A program made the position numbers and the translations under genes. A stretch of DNA of 64,000 nt, from positions 9,695,969-9,759,968 of the forward strand of contig CM035351.1 in assembly GCA_020137815.1 (NCBI GenBank), read 5' to 3'. This document shows positions 44,378 to 56,492 of this stretch, piece by piece. Every line of letters starts with the position of its first letter. Position 1 is the first letter of the stretch. The DNA is from Hormiphora californensis. Lineage: Eukaryota > Ctenophora > Tentaculata > Cydippida > Pleurobrachiidae. Below the pieces are notes generated by a model. The model did no database searches. It had not been told where the DNA came from and saw nothing but the letters and a program-made list of their open reading frames with translations.

Positions 44378-44923
44378 CTGCAGCCCACAATATGTGGCAT
44401 TATTATTTTATCTACACAGAAACACAGGATTTACATCCTAATAATACCCAATACCTTTTTAAGATTTGGCAAAAAAACTTATTAGATGCAATGCGTAGGA
44501 CACATACATCTCAATAAACATGCTGCATTCTTGAATTGTCTCGTTGATATATATATATATAATAGTTCAGCAGAAGTATTTTAATGACACGACATCAAAA
44601 CAGGTGGTACTTTTGTGTGTTATTGGCATAAAAAATAAGCTGAACTATACTGTAAAGCAAACCATAATTCATTGTAAAGATTACATGCGTGTCCTTCAAC
44701 ACCAAGATATGTTTAAACTTTAATGACCAGAAAATGGATAGACTCGCCCCCCCAAAATTGATTAGAACTAGAAGATCATATAATGAATGATATTGTTGTT
44801 CTCAGTTACAACTACCGTTGTATTTTGTGCAAGATGATTTTATTTATTAATGCAAGCAAAGTTTTTCATTTCTATTTTACAATTACAGTGCAGTCATAAG
44901 TAATTGCACTTGACTTACTTGAC

Positions 44924-45388
44924 TTAGGGCGGATTCCACGAGTGGTATTTCCGAACTCCATGAATAACACTTCTCCACCCGCCACGGTCAGTCATAACAG
45001 TAGCCAATTCGGAGGTTTCCCTGAGTCCCGTGTCCCGCCTGAGTACATCCACAAAGGTCTGCTTTGGTCGCCCTCGCCTGGAATTTCCGTGGAGAGGCTC
45101 CCAGAGTATGACCTTGTTAAGTGTAAGTTCAGGGTGACGCACAGCGTGACCGGCTAGTCGGAGTCTCCTTTCCGCTATTTTGGTGCTAAGGATAGGTAGA
45201 TTTCCGATACCATACAACGTGGCATTGCTCATTTTAAGGAGGTACTGGTTTTTATTTAGTGCCATCCGTAGCATCCTCGTGTAGGTACCGTCAAGACTCC
45301 TTTCCATGTCCTTGGTGAGCGTCCAGCTTTCGCACCCAAGTAATTGCAGGACCCAAGTAATTGCAGGACTCGAGTAATGTAATGCCAA
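44924..45388 (-). mobile_element. LINE 3' fragment (reverse transcriptase C-terminus)
   Basis: Encodes LLGCESWTLTKDMERSLDGT, YTRMLRMALN, KIAERRLRLAGHAVRHPEL, LWEPLHGNSRRGRPKQTFVD and VMTDRGGW, the standard C-terminal signature of RTE/CR1-type non-LTR retrotransposons (often misnamed craniofacial development protein 2). No catalytic RT core remains. The start has a small internal duplication (CCAAGTAATTGCAGGAC). Confidence 0.85.
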
Positions 45389-45762
45389 TGGTTGACATGG
45401 AGCGTCCGAAGTAACCTACTCTGCATTGGCGGGCGGCCTTGCTACGGCGGAATGGTGGACGTGCCGGGGCGCCTAATAAACGTGTTCGGTGCAGGTCATC
45501 CGCCAGACGCGAACAAACAAACAGATAATTGCCACGCTATATTACTATTAGACATTTAATGCTGGAACGTCTTATTATAATTATAGTGGTACATGGATAT
45601 TATACCACGTACCTTGTTAGCTCACACCTAGGTATAGCAACGCCTACTGGGTGAACTATATTTACTGAAATCCGGTCCACTTTTCACACGGTCAGTGACC
45701 GCATATATTTCCAGTACTGACCAAGACGTTTATTCAATGTTCATTTGGGTGTGAAGAATAAA

Positions 45763-46340
45763 TTTTTTCCCTGCCCGGGTGGATGCCGAAGGATGATCGT
45801 TTTACTTTTAGCACGTGTGCTAAAAAGATCATAAAGGGTTTAGAAATCTCGGATTTGAAATAGTAACTCAAGCGTGGTCAAAAGCGTTATGTCACGGTAG
45901 CAGCTTGGCCACATTGATACCTGAGTGAGATCGACGTCGCACGCGACTGAGATCGATCTCACATACAGGCCTCCGCCCTGTTATTGATTTTAGAGCAAAA
46001 TTTTTCAAAGACCTGGCTGCAAGGAACTACTGAACCGATTTGCATCTCGTTTGTTGCTCCTGGCAGATAATTGTCTCTAGTTTTACGGAAAATACCAGCG
46101 AGTATCAACGTTTGAGGAATAGTGGGTCAAAATTGACTCTAAACTTGGGCTGCAACTCAATTTAAAGACCTGGCTGCAAGCTCCTACTCGGTGCTGGGAC
46201 AATTTGCTGAAAAATGTGCTTTACATCACGCACACGTGAGTTCTTGCTGTCCACAGGGCGGGAGCCTATTCTTCGCGGAGCTAGAATAGGTTGCAATGGA
46301 GCCAAGGTAGCAGCATAGTAACTGCTCCTTCACCAAACTG
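45763..46340. mobile_element. HINE-like head with a divergent interior
   Basis: TTTTTTCCCTGCCCGGGTGG head to TTTAGAAATCTCGG (45848). It continues with GTGAGATCGACGTC / GAGATCGATCTCAC hairpin sequence, a TTGATTTTAGAGCAAAAT block shared with 31760 and 63075, and GCAATGGAGCCAAGGTAG / CTGCTCCTTCA. No 3' stem-loop was found. Confidence 0.5.
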
Positions 46341-46538
46341 GTTTCATGAAATATGATGATGTAGCCATTTATAACGGAAATTGTGCGCCACTTTGCGCGG
46401 CTTTTCAGGAACTTCCTCCATGAACTTGATCAATAAAAACGTCATGGCGCCATCCTGCTATGTAACCCTTTAATACCCAGTTTTCAAGAACATTTGAAAA
46501 GTGTTTTGGAGATCACATAGCGCTAATCATAATACCGC

Positions 46539-47687
46539 CTGGGCCAAAAAAAACGTGGGGTACGCCGAGCCTCATATCTCCCAAATCGTAACTTATATCA
46601 CTCTGATATTTTGACGCGATTTTTGTATACCTACTCATTCGAGGAATCCGGAGTTTCAGCCCTCAGGATAAAAATTCATTTTTTCGACTGAATGAACATT
46701 GAATGAACAGCAAAACGGGGCTATATTTCGGTACCAAAGTTTCACAAATTTGTTTGGCTATCGATTTTCTTCCGAACGCGACCAGTTTGAGCTTAATTGG
46801 ATCATCACAAGAATCACAGTGACCAGTTTACCAAGCCTAGGTTAGGTCATGTGATCCCCATCAAATTATGACGTGTTAGCAAGAGGACTTACATTCTAAC
46901 GGACGCTGTATCGGTACACCGTCCTCATTAGCAGATGTGATACGTGATACTCGACCGTTACACCTGCTTATTGGCACTTCGTAATGACACTATACTAGCG
47001 CCTCAATGGGGGTCACATGACCAGACCTAGGGTTAGAAAACTGGCCACTGTGTCTCTTGTGGTGGTCCAATTGAGCTCCAATTAGTCACGTTGGAAAGGA
47101 AATCGATACCCGAATGCGACTGTGAAATTAACTTTCGGAAAAGCATTCCTGTTCTCAAGTTCATTCAGGATTCATTCTTGGTGACATTGACACCTAGTGC
47201 GTGCGAGATCGAGCTCGGTGTCTATGTGTCTATGTCACCAAGATTCATTCCAGTCGGAAAAATGAACTTTGAGATAGAGAGCTAAAATTCCGGCTAACAT
47301 TAACATTCATCAATTGCGATTTTTAGTGCCTGAAATTACCGATTTCTCGTCAAAACGGGTCAAAATCGATTTTCGGTAAAAATGAACAGTTTTATATTGT
47401 TTATTTCACCCACTAAATTTGATTCAATTTTAATAAAAGTTCAGATTGCCATTAGTTGTTCTATTGCATGGCGGTCATTTTTAAGAATAAAATTGAATAT
47501 TAACAAGAGAAAACCTCGAAAAACCCGAAAAATGAAAAATTGAATTTTGAAGTTTTAGAAATTGAAACTCCGGATTCCTCGAATGAGTACCTATAGGTAT
47601 ACAAAAATTGTGTCAAAATATCAGAGTGATAGAAGTTACGATTTGGGAGATATGAGGCTCGACGTACCCCACGTTTTTTTGGCCCAG
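46539..47687. mobile_element. foldback element with CTGGGCC ends
   Basis: Arms of roughly 150 bp: CTGGGCCAAAAAAA...CGTGGGGTACG and inverse, including CAAATCGTAACTT and GAGGAATCCGGAGTTTC. The centre carries a separate local hairpin built on TTGGTGACATTGACACC...GGTGTCTATG (about 47170-47250), a motif also seen at 48044 and 51729. Confidence 0.8.
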
Positions 47688-47941
47688 ACGTACAGCTGTT
47701 CTGCTCATGTATCTGCTCTCAAGTGTCCGTTTTCTAGCTAATTAGATGTCAGATCACATGAACTTCTGAAGATGGAGGAAACACAGCACTAATATAAAAT
47801 TAAAAATCTGGGAGAAAAAAGGGCAACGTACCCTTAGATCCAGGCCAAAAAAAGCCAAACTCGCCCTGAAATGCAGGATTGATCTGGCTTTTTTTGGTCT
47901 GGCTTTTTTGGCCTTTTTTGATCTGGCTTTTTTTGATCTGG

Positions 47942-48563
47942 TTTTCCCTGCCCGGGTGATTCACCCGGATGATCTTTTTAGCACGCACGTGCTAATAAGA
48001 TCATTCAGGGTTTAGAAATCAGCAGATTGTGTAGTTTACTAAAGTTGACACCTGTGTGCGGGGGTCGCGCCAGGTGTCTATATGTCACCAAAACTAAAGT
48101 GTCCGTCTGTCCACCGTTACACATACAAAGGTCTGTTCCTTCATAAAACTTTCAGCTCACACTTTGTGTACCCTACAGCCGTACCATGACGTGGTAGCAA
48201 GTCTTCCATGCATGAAACTACCATCACACAATAATTGCAAGTGACTGGAGTTTAGATGAGCGAGGGTAAAGTTGAAGCACTTGATAATACTATGAGTGGG
48301 GACGGGGTACCCTAGGGTCTCCTAGCCAACTGCATTGGTTATCATATTCATAGCAACTGTCTTGGTGACCATAGCAACTGCTTTGATTACCATAGCAACA
48401 ACTCTGGATACCATAGCAACCAACATTGTATCAGCCAAAAAATGCTCTTCGAGTGCAAAATTCATCGAGAAATCCGGTTTTGAAGTTTAGTCATCAATTT
48501 TACACCCATTTGTGGCAGGGAAACACCGCATTATGAATACATATAATGCAATAATTCTTGTTT
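47942..48563. mobile_element. HINE-like element, complete copy
   Basis: TTTTCCCTGCCCGGGTGATT head, GCACGCACGTGC hairpin, TTTAGAAATCAGCAG; 3' GGCAGGGAAA and a GCATTATG...CATATAATGC stem-loop. X-box-like units at 48365, 48386 and 48407 (GTGACCATAGCAAC, ATTACCATAGCAAC, GATACCATAGCAAC) again have a 21-bp period. Confidence 0.65.
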
Positions 48564-48756
48564 AATCTATATGGGAGTGGGACAGTCCAAATCTGTATGA
48601 GCGGCGCCATACCCCATTTGATTCTCAGATGGGTCGCGGCGCCAGACAGGTCCAAATCGCGTCAACCCCCCGGCCCCCTCCCCCTTGTCCAGAGATGTCC
48701 GAAATCGGTTACCTCCCGGCTCCCCCTACCCCTGGACGTCATTTTTAAATCACCTC

Positions 48757-50064
48757 TTAAGGGTACGCTAACCAAATTTTTTTTTCGAGTGCAGGGAAAT
48801 CTCTCACCGCAGGGTTGTAGGCCATGCCAAGGAGACCTCAAATATGCAATTTTAGCCCTCAAGTCGAATTCATATTTTTGCTACAGCCGTTTTAAAATCG
48901 TCTTGAAAATTTCCGAAAAGACGTTTTTGACACCCTAAAAATACATTTTCAGGGCTAGAAGCTTAAAATTATGGGGATTTGAAGGGGATAGGAAGGTTTA
49001 TCGACACAAAAGTTTTTATTAAAATCGGTGATGATTTTCGGTCGTGAAATTGATTTACTTTTTTCCCTCTTAAAGGCCCTATTTAGCAAAGTTCCGAAAG
49101 TTTGTGAAGGCTGTAAATTGGTGAAAAGTTGCGTCTAACGATTATCTAAGTGGCCACAAATTTTTGGCGTGTCCTTATTTGAGACAAGTTGTACAGAGCT
49201 TTTTTAGTGAAAGCCGTTTTTTTAGAAATAAAGAAATAGCCTGTATCTCAAAAACGACCGATTTTAGAGACCTGGGACCAAGCTTAAACGATTCAGAAGG
49301 TCCGATTTTGGGGGGGTCCTCTGAGAGACATTTTTCTCCTACTTCAACGGTTTTTGCTGTAATTGCGAAAAACAAATCCTTTGAAGAGGGCAAAAGAGGA
49401 GTTCCGACAGCCTGCTTCGTGCTGCTTTTCCACCTTCTTGCTAAATCCTTTTTCGCAATTACAGCAAAAACCGTTGAAGTAGGAGAAAAATGTCTCTCAG
49501 AGGACCCCCCCAAAATCGGACCTTCTGAATCGTTTAAGCTTGGTCTCAGGTCTCTAAAATCAGTCGTTTTTGAGATACAGGCTATTTCTTTATTTCTAAA
49601 AAAACGGCTTTCACTAAAAAAGCTCTGTACAACTTGTCTCAAATAAGGACACGCCAAAAATTTGTGGCCACTTAGATAATCGTTAGACGCAACTTTTCAC
49701 CAATTTACAGCCTTCACAAACTTTCGGAACTTTGCTAAATAGGGCCTTTAAGAGGGAAAAAAGTAAATCAATCTCACGACCGAAAATCATCACCGATTTT
49801 AATAAAAAATTTTGTGTCGATAAACCTTCCTATCCCCTTCAAATCCCCATAATTTTAAGCTTCTAGCCCTGAAAATGTATTTTTAGGGTGTCAAAAACGT
49901 CTTTTCGGAAATTTTCAAGACGATTTTAAAACGGCTGTAGCAAAAATATGAATTCGACTTGAGGGCTAAAATTGCATATTTGAGGTCTCCTTGGCATGGC
50001 CTACAACCCTGCGGTGAGAGATTTCCCTGCACTCGAAAAAAATTTTTGGTTAGCGTACCCTTAA
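48757..50064. mobile_element. complete palindromic TTAA element, 1.3 kb
   Basis: TTAA-AGGGTACGCTAACC... and inverse ending GCGTACCCTTAA. The two halves are almost identical over about 600 bp around a short centre near 49411, which is why near-identical 160-codon frames appear on both strands at 49164 and 49657. These frames are a palindrome effect, not two genes. The TTAA duplication suggests piggyBac-type mobilisation. Confidence 0.9.
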
Positions 50065-50530
50065 ACTTCATATATTCTCTTTTGTCTGAGCTAAGAATAT
50101 GCAATGTTATTTTGCCCACCCTGCGGCACTTCTGTCTTTTCATTAGTGTGATCCTTCCCTATCGAAACGGCCCAGGATAAAGTATATTTATTATTCTGCC
50201 TGGCGCCAATGCAAATACCAGCAACTACATAGCAATTAGCGCTGATAAATTTGCGGCAAATTAGATGATGGATCCTTTGTAACCGTGGCTGTTTAGCGAA
50301 GGAACAAGCCAATGATTGGTGGTACATCATATGATGAGGGCCGTGCTAAAGACCTGCAATTGTTCCCTCGAACCCCCTCTCTGATGTGTATGTGTCAGTA
50401 TATCGTACACTACCTTTTAACCTTTAAAGATAGTGTCCCTATATTTCATGACTGCTGTTTTTGAATTCTACCACAGTACAAATAGTGATACTCCTAACTA
50501 GTTTTTATTTGTCAAATTTAATGACTGATT
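50065..50530. other. gene-free interval
   Basis: Unique sequence without a recognised gene or repeat. Confidence 0.4.
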
Positions 50531-50888
50531 TTTGAGAGAGCAAGGCAAAGAAAGGAAAATGAAAAGAAAGATGAAGTGGGGAGCGAAAGAGAAACGGAGA
50601 ATTAGAATGAACTAGATAAAAGAGGAAGGAGAAAAGAAGATGAAGAGAGGAAGAGCGAGAGAGATAGAAGAGAGAGAGGATGAAGGACGAGATAGATAGA
50701 GAAGAGAGAGAGAGAGAGGAGAGAGAGTTCTCCGCTCTTCGATCTGCTCTCTCTCTCTCTCTCGCTCTCTCCTCTCTCTTCCTCTCTCTCTCTCTCTCTC
50801 TCTCGCGCTCTCTCTCTCTCTCTTCGTCCTCTCTGCTCCTCTCTTCTCTCTCTCTTCTCTCTCTCTCTCGCTCCTCTCCTCTCTCCTC

Positions 50889-50930
<42 letters not shown>

Positions 50931-51150
50931 CTCTCTCTCTTTCCCCTCTCTGCTTCTCTCTCTTCGCTCGCGTCCTCTCTCGCTCCGTCTCGCTCTCTCT
51001 CCTCTCCTCGCTCCTCTCTCTCCTTCCTCTCTCTCCCTCTCTGCTCTCTCTCTCTCTACTCTCTCTCTCTCCTCCTCTCTCTCTCTCCCCTCTCTCTCTC
51101 TCTCTCTCTCTCTCACGCTCTCTCTTCTCTCTCCTTTCCTATCCTCGCCC
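50531..51150. repeat. purine-rich then pyrimidine-rich microsatellite block
   Basis: 50531-50730 is GA-rich on the plus strand; from 50740 to 51150 it switches to CT-rich, so the block as a whole is an imperfect inverted repeat with its turn near 50735. Confidence 0.9.
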
Positions 51151-51432
51151 TCTTCCCACTCCTATTCCCCCCTCTTCTCACCTCCATTTCCAGTTCAACC
51201 CAACGCCCGAGTCACCCCCATCTTTGCTACCGTGAATTTCCCGTTCAAACTATACTTATTAAAATTTTTCTAAACCTGACGTCTCAGTTTGATTGGCTGA
51301 TACAAAGGGATTCATAATAATTTCGTGTGAAAAAAACACACAAAAAAGTTTTAGATAGACTTAGCTTTTCATGTTTTGATTCACAACTCCTGTTCCTGAT
51401 AAGATAAAGACTTCAAACCGGCGCCATTCGAT

Positions 51433-51452
51433 GGGGGGGGGGGGGGGGGGGG
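51433..51452. repeat. poly(G) run, 20 bases
   Basis: Immediately followed by an ACTCACTGAGGTTGGTC block of the ACACACTGAAGTTCGA repeat family (51460-51610). Confidence 0.9.
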
Positions 51453-51635
51453 AGACTCACTGAGGTTGGTCACGCGCGTTCAACTCTCAACCTCGCGACA
51501 CACACTGAAGTTCGAAGTTTCGCGGAAAAGTTCGAAGTTTTACGAAAACCCATTTTCAGCTGAAAAATCATTTGTAAGATGCTAGTTCATTTACTGGTAC
51601 ATCTCTCGATACCGGGTCAATTTCAGCGTTTTAAA

Positions 51636-52330
51636 TTTTTTCCTCGCTGAAGGCATTCACCCAGATGCCTTTTGTAAAAAGGCATAGGGGTTTAGAATTC
51701 GACAAGTTTACATACTAGTGAGGTGTTTGGTGACATTGACACCTAGTGCGTGCGAGATCGAGCTCGCACATAGGTGTCCGCTCCGCCCCCTAAAAAAGGG
51801 TCGTGTCTTTCAAGCCAAATTGCACGTGATCCACTGGATCGATTTGCATCCGGTTTGTCGCAAAAGACTACAAATTGGTCCTAGTTTACTGGAAAATACC
51901 CGAGAAGTTTGTCTGTCAATAGGAAGTGGGTCAAAATTGACACTGAAGTCAAACCTATAATCTGGCTTCCGAGCCTTTTTGCACCACTCCCAGACGGTGT
52001 AGAATGAATCTGAGGGTATCAGAAGATAGGTTGAACTCTTGTGAGTACTGGAAAATACCCGGCATTAATAGCTGATGCTAATTGCATCAACATATCTCCC
52101 AATATCTTCTAAATCGCATGGGCGTAGTGCAGAAACTCTCGGAAGCCAGATTATAGGTTTGACTTCAGTGTCAATTTTGATTTCTCAGACGAAAATGGGT
52201 TTTCGCGAAACTTCGAACTTCGAATTTCAGTGTGTGTCGCGATGTCACGAACCGGAGATATGATCAATTATGATAATGCCGAAGTAAAGGGGTTATTATC
52301 ATAATTGATCATATCTCCGGTTCCTGATGA
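51636..52330. repeat. HINE-like head and mixed repeat modules
   Basis: HINE-like head at 51636-51705 (TTTTTTCCTCGCTGAAGGCA, hairpin GCCTTTTGTAAAAAGGC). Then a TTGGTGACATTGACACC / GGTGTCC hairpin (51729-51778), an inverted pair around GTTTGACTTCAGTGTC, and a near-perfect palindrome at 52254-52325 (CCGGAGATATGATCAATTAT arms). Confidence 0.6.
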
Positions 52331-52924
52331 GCTAAAGAAATTGCTTGGATACCGCTTTGGACACGTCGCGCCCCTAATGTTCGCGCGCGCCCGTAGGGCG
52401 ATCCCCTCACCCCTACGCGACCAAGATACCGCTGGAAAGGGAATTTCAAGCCCCATCGAATGGCGCCGGTTTGTCTTTATCTTACCAGGAACAGGAGTTT
52501 TGCGCCAAAACGTGAAAAGTCGATCAAAAAACTTTTTTGTCACAAAAAGTTTGTGTATGTGTGTGTGTTTTTTAACGTAATTGGTGTGGTGCGCATTTTT
52601 TGTGTGTATCACGCTATATGTAATAGTGTCTTCCACTATTTCTTGCCGTTCGCGTTCCTATTCACCTGATAATTTTTCTTTGTGGTTGAAATTGATATGG
52701 AAGTGGTGGAGTTGAAATCGAAGACTTAAAAAACCAGAAAACAAGTGCAAAAACAAAAATTGCCTGGATTACGTCTGGACTACGTCCGGACAACACGTGC
52801 GTTTTCAATTACGTTTTAACTACGTCTGTTACGTTAATAGCACGTCTGTAGGGCGTCTGTAGGGTGTCTGAAGGGTGTCTGAAGGGCATCTCGAAAATTA
52901 CGTCCCAACTACGTCGGCACGTAA

Positions 52925-53318
52925 TTTTTTCCCCGCCGAAGGCCTTCACCCGGATGCCTTTTGCAAAAAAGCATACGGGGTTTAGAAATCTAAACGGATT
53001 TTAGTGACTATGTGAGTAGCAAGTCAGCTCTCTTGTCCCGTTTCAGGTTGCGAGGGGCAACATGTAGCAACTAGAGTCGCGCACACAACAACAACCTGCT
53101 CCTTCATAAACCTCTTCATTGACACTTTTTCAGGAAATGTGTGGCACGCAATTCCGCAATGTGGCGCGCAATTTAGTGCTACTAAAACACAAGGATTTGT
53201 TCTATACTGTTTGCGTGATGTATAAATCATCCGAAATGTCTGTCCCGCCTTCGTGTTAGGAATGAAACGTTGGCGGGGAAACATAGCATTATGAAACATA
53301 ATGCATTTATTCTTGTTT
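52925..53318. mobile_element. HINE-like element, short complete copy
   Basis: TTTTTTCCCCGCCGAAGG head; 3' GGCGGGGAAA, stem-loop GCATTATGaaaCATAATGC, TTCTTGTTT. It has inserted between GCACGTAAT and TACGTCTG of a surrounding repeat, compatible with T|T insertion without target duplication. It has lost the X-box array. Confidence 0.6.
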
Positions 53319-55680
53319 ACGTCTGTAGTACATCTGCAGGGCAATTTTGCATTTGCGGGCATCGCACTATAGACGCAGTACCCACGTACTATAGACGCAT
53401 TATAGACGCAGTATAGACGCAGTATAGACGCAGTATAGACACAAGCAATATAGACGGACTTTCGTAAGCAGCAGTATAGACGCAGTATAGGCGCATTATA
53501 ACAGCAATATATACGCATTTTTATAGACGCGACGCAGTATAGCCGCATTATAGGCGCACTACCCACCCCAAAATCACTTTATAGACGCACTATAGACGCA
53601 TTATAGACTGGCTATAGCAGCACCATAAACGCTACATAGACGCATATAGACGCATGATAGAAGCATTATAGACGCGAGCTTTTTATAGACGCCGCGTCTA
53701 TAAAAAACGTGCTTTTTTAAGAAGTACTATAGACGTACTCAGACGCACGCTGCGATATTTGAGGCGCAGTTGGGCGAACTATAAACGCATTTTTGTCGCT
53801 TATAAAAGGAAGCAGTATAGACGCATTATAGACGCATTATAGCCGCATGTGTGCGAAATCGATAAAGACGCAATATAGACGCAAAATAAGAAGGAGAGGG
53901 AGAGAGACTAGAGGGATGGAGGGAGGGAGGGAGGGAGGGAGGGAGGGAGGGAGAGGGAAGGAGAGGGAAAGAGGGAGGGATACAGAGACAGATCAGACGG
54001 AGACAGATGGACACAGATCTGAGACAGACGGACAGAGTAAGATGGAGAGAGATTAAGATGGAGAGAGAGACGCATTATAGCCGCATGTGTGCGAAATCGA
54101 TAAAGACGCAATATAGACGCAAAATAAGAAGGAGAGGGAGAGAGACTAGAGGGAGGGAGGGAGGGAGGGAGGGAGGAAGAGGGAAGGAGAGGGAAAGAGG
54201 GAGGGATACAGAGACAGAGACAGACAGAGACAGATGGACACAGATCTGAGACAGACGGACAGAGTAAGATGGAGAGAGATTAAGATGGAGAGAGAGAGAG
54301 TGAGACAGAGAGTGAGACAGAGAGGGAGATAGTAAGCGCGTGTTTGTCCGTCCATCTGTCTCTGTCCGTTTGTTTCCATCTCTGTCTTTTTCTGTCTCAC
54401 TCCGTCCCTATGATTTTTTTTTCAAGGATTCAAATTAAAAAGTACTTAACAATAATATTATTGTCATATAACTATAAAAAAGTGGGAGTAGGAGGGGTAG
54501 AGAGAGGGTTCAGGGGGGTTGAGAGGAGAGGTATGGTGGGTGGTGGTAGTGTGTGTATTATGGGTTGATGATGGTGTGAATTAGGTGAGAGAGATGATGA
54601 TTGATATGTGAGGGGAAGACATGACCACGAAGGGAGGTTCTGTCTTGATCTGTTAGGCGGTCTCGAGCTGATTTGGTGCGGGTGCATTCATTCAGCATGT
54701 GCCACTCATCTTGGATGATGGGGTCGAAGAAAGGGAGGGCACGCAGAAGAGGTATAGACTCGGGTGAGGAGCAATCATCACAGAGGCGCTCAGATCTGTC
54801 AGTTTTGTTATGGCGTCCGGTTTCGATTTTTAGGCGGTGGGTACTCGTTCTTAACTTGATGAAGTCAGGTGCCGTCCTTCTTTCTAGGTAATCCTCAAAG
54901 CCATGTCCGGTCTTGACACTGTTGTAGAATTCCCTATATATCACTCTCTTTCCATCTTACTCTCTTTCCATTTTACTCTGTCCTTCTGTCTCAGGTCTTT
55001 ATCCGTCTGTCTCTGTTTCTGTTCCTGTATCCCTCCCTCTCCTTCCCTCTTTCCCTCTCCTTCCCTCTCCCTCCTTCCCTCTACCTCCCTCTCCTTTTTA
55101 TTTTGCGTCTACATTGCGTCTTTATCGATTTCGCACACATGCGGCTATAATGCGTCTATAATGCGTCTATACTGCTTCCTTTTATATGCGACAAAAATGC
55201 GTTTATAAAACGCCCAACTGCGCCTCAAATATCGCACTGTAGCCTGGAGTACGTCTATAGTGCTTCTTAAAAAAGCACGTTTTTTATAGACGCGGCGTCT
55301 ATAAAAAGCTATTTGCGTCTATAAAGCTTCTATCATGCGTCTATATGCGTCTATGTAGCGTTTATGGTGCTGCTATAGTCAGTCTATAATGCGTCTATAG
55401 TGCGTCTATAAAGTGATTTTGGGGTGGGTAGTGCGCCTATAATGCGGCTATACTGCGTCGCGTCTATATAAATGCGTTTATATTGCTGTTATAATGCGCC
55501 TATACTGCGTCTATACTGCTGCTTACGAAAGTACGTCTATATTGCGTGTGTCTATACTGCGTCTATACTGCGTCTATAGTGCGTCTATAATGCGTCTATA
55601 GTACGTGGGTACTGCGTCTATAGTGCGATGCCCGCAAATGCAAAATTGCCCATCTGCAGTACGTTTGTAGTAGTAGTACG
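53319..55680. mobile_element. foldback element with TATAGACGCA satellite arms
   Basis: Left arm 53319-53885 is built of ACTATAGACGCA-type units; the right arm about 55090-55680 is the inverted counterpart, including paired landmarks GCATTTGCGGGCATCGCAC, CAGTACCCACGTAC and AAAAAGCACG. Between them lie a 235-bp direct duplication (53836 and 54071, each with a (GGGA)n core) and a LINE fragment at 54558. Confidence 0.8.
54558..54944 (-). mobile_element. LINE 3' fragment (zinc-knuckle C-terminus)
   Basis: Encodes KLRTSTHRLKIETGRHNKTD, then ERLCDDCSS and DEWHMLNECTRTK, the C-terminal zinc-binding module that follows the reverse transcriptase in many LINEs. No RT core. It lies inside the foldback element above, so it was either inserted there or carried. 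Confidence 0.8.
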
Positions 55681-55705
55681 TCTGTAGTACTACGTCCGTA
55701 GTACG

Positions 55706-56061
55706 TCTAACCGATTGCGTCCCAAACCATTACGTCTGCAGTACGTCAGAACTGTGTCTACTATAGACGGTCTAGACGGTCTAGACTACGTCTGGACGTA
55801 GTTTTCGGCTAATGTATTTTTGCCACTAATTTCTACTTTATAATATAGACTAAAAATTTGAACTGCTCGTACCATCTAACTATCTAACTATATCTAATGC
55901 AAATTTGCACGGAAATGTGACACCCTATCGTCAATGTGACGACGTGATCCGTCAATGTGACGACGTGATCCGTCAGTGTGACGACATGATCCGTAGGTAT
56001 CACGTATCACAAGTGCTTGAGAACTGCTTGCGAACTTGAGGTGTCACATCACATACATAAG

Positions 56062-56096
<35 letters not shown>

Positions 56097-56431
56097 AGAC
56101 AGGGATCACATCACATATCATAGAGCATCAGCGAGAGACAGAGAGAGACAGAGATCGGGAGAGGCACGAGACAGGGAGACAGAGATAGGGAGTGAGACAG
56201 AGAGACATAGCTATAGAGAAAAAAATAATAGAAACAGATCCCTCGATTCGCGATCGGTACGATCGCCCCAGTTTTACGTTTATTGTCTAACCGATTGCGT
56301 CCCAAACCATTACGTCTGCAGTACGTCAGAACTGCGTCTAGACTACGTCTGGACGTAGTTTTCGGCTAATGTATTTTTGCCACTAATTTCTACTTTATAA
56401 TATAGACTAAAAATTTGAACTGCTCGTACCA
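55706..56431. repeat. 150-bp direct duplication flanking a GA tract
   Basis: The block from CTAACCGATTGCGTCCCAAA to GAACTGCTCGTACCAT occurs at about 55708-55876 and 56287-56433. The second copy ends about 60 bp upstream of the GPCR start codon. Between the copies are three TCCGT..GTGTGACGACGTGA units (55930-55990) and a short (GA)n. Confidence 0.8.
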
Positions 56432-56492
56432 TTTATTTAATTGCACAGAACAGCGTGTGAAGCAAGTAAAATATTTTACAATATTGTGCAGG

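Noticed and set aside
49164-49657. Near-identical 160-codon frames on both strands
   Set aside because: Produced by the palindromic TTAA element 48757-50064; low-complexity composition and no known domain.
50505-51273. Arginine/glutamate-rich 203-codon frame
   Set aside because: Translation of a degenerate GA/CT microsatellite.
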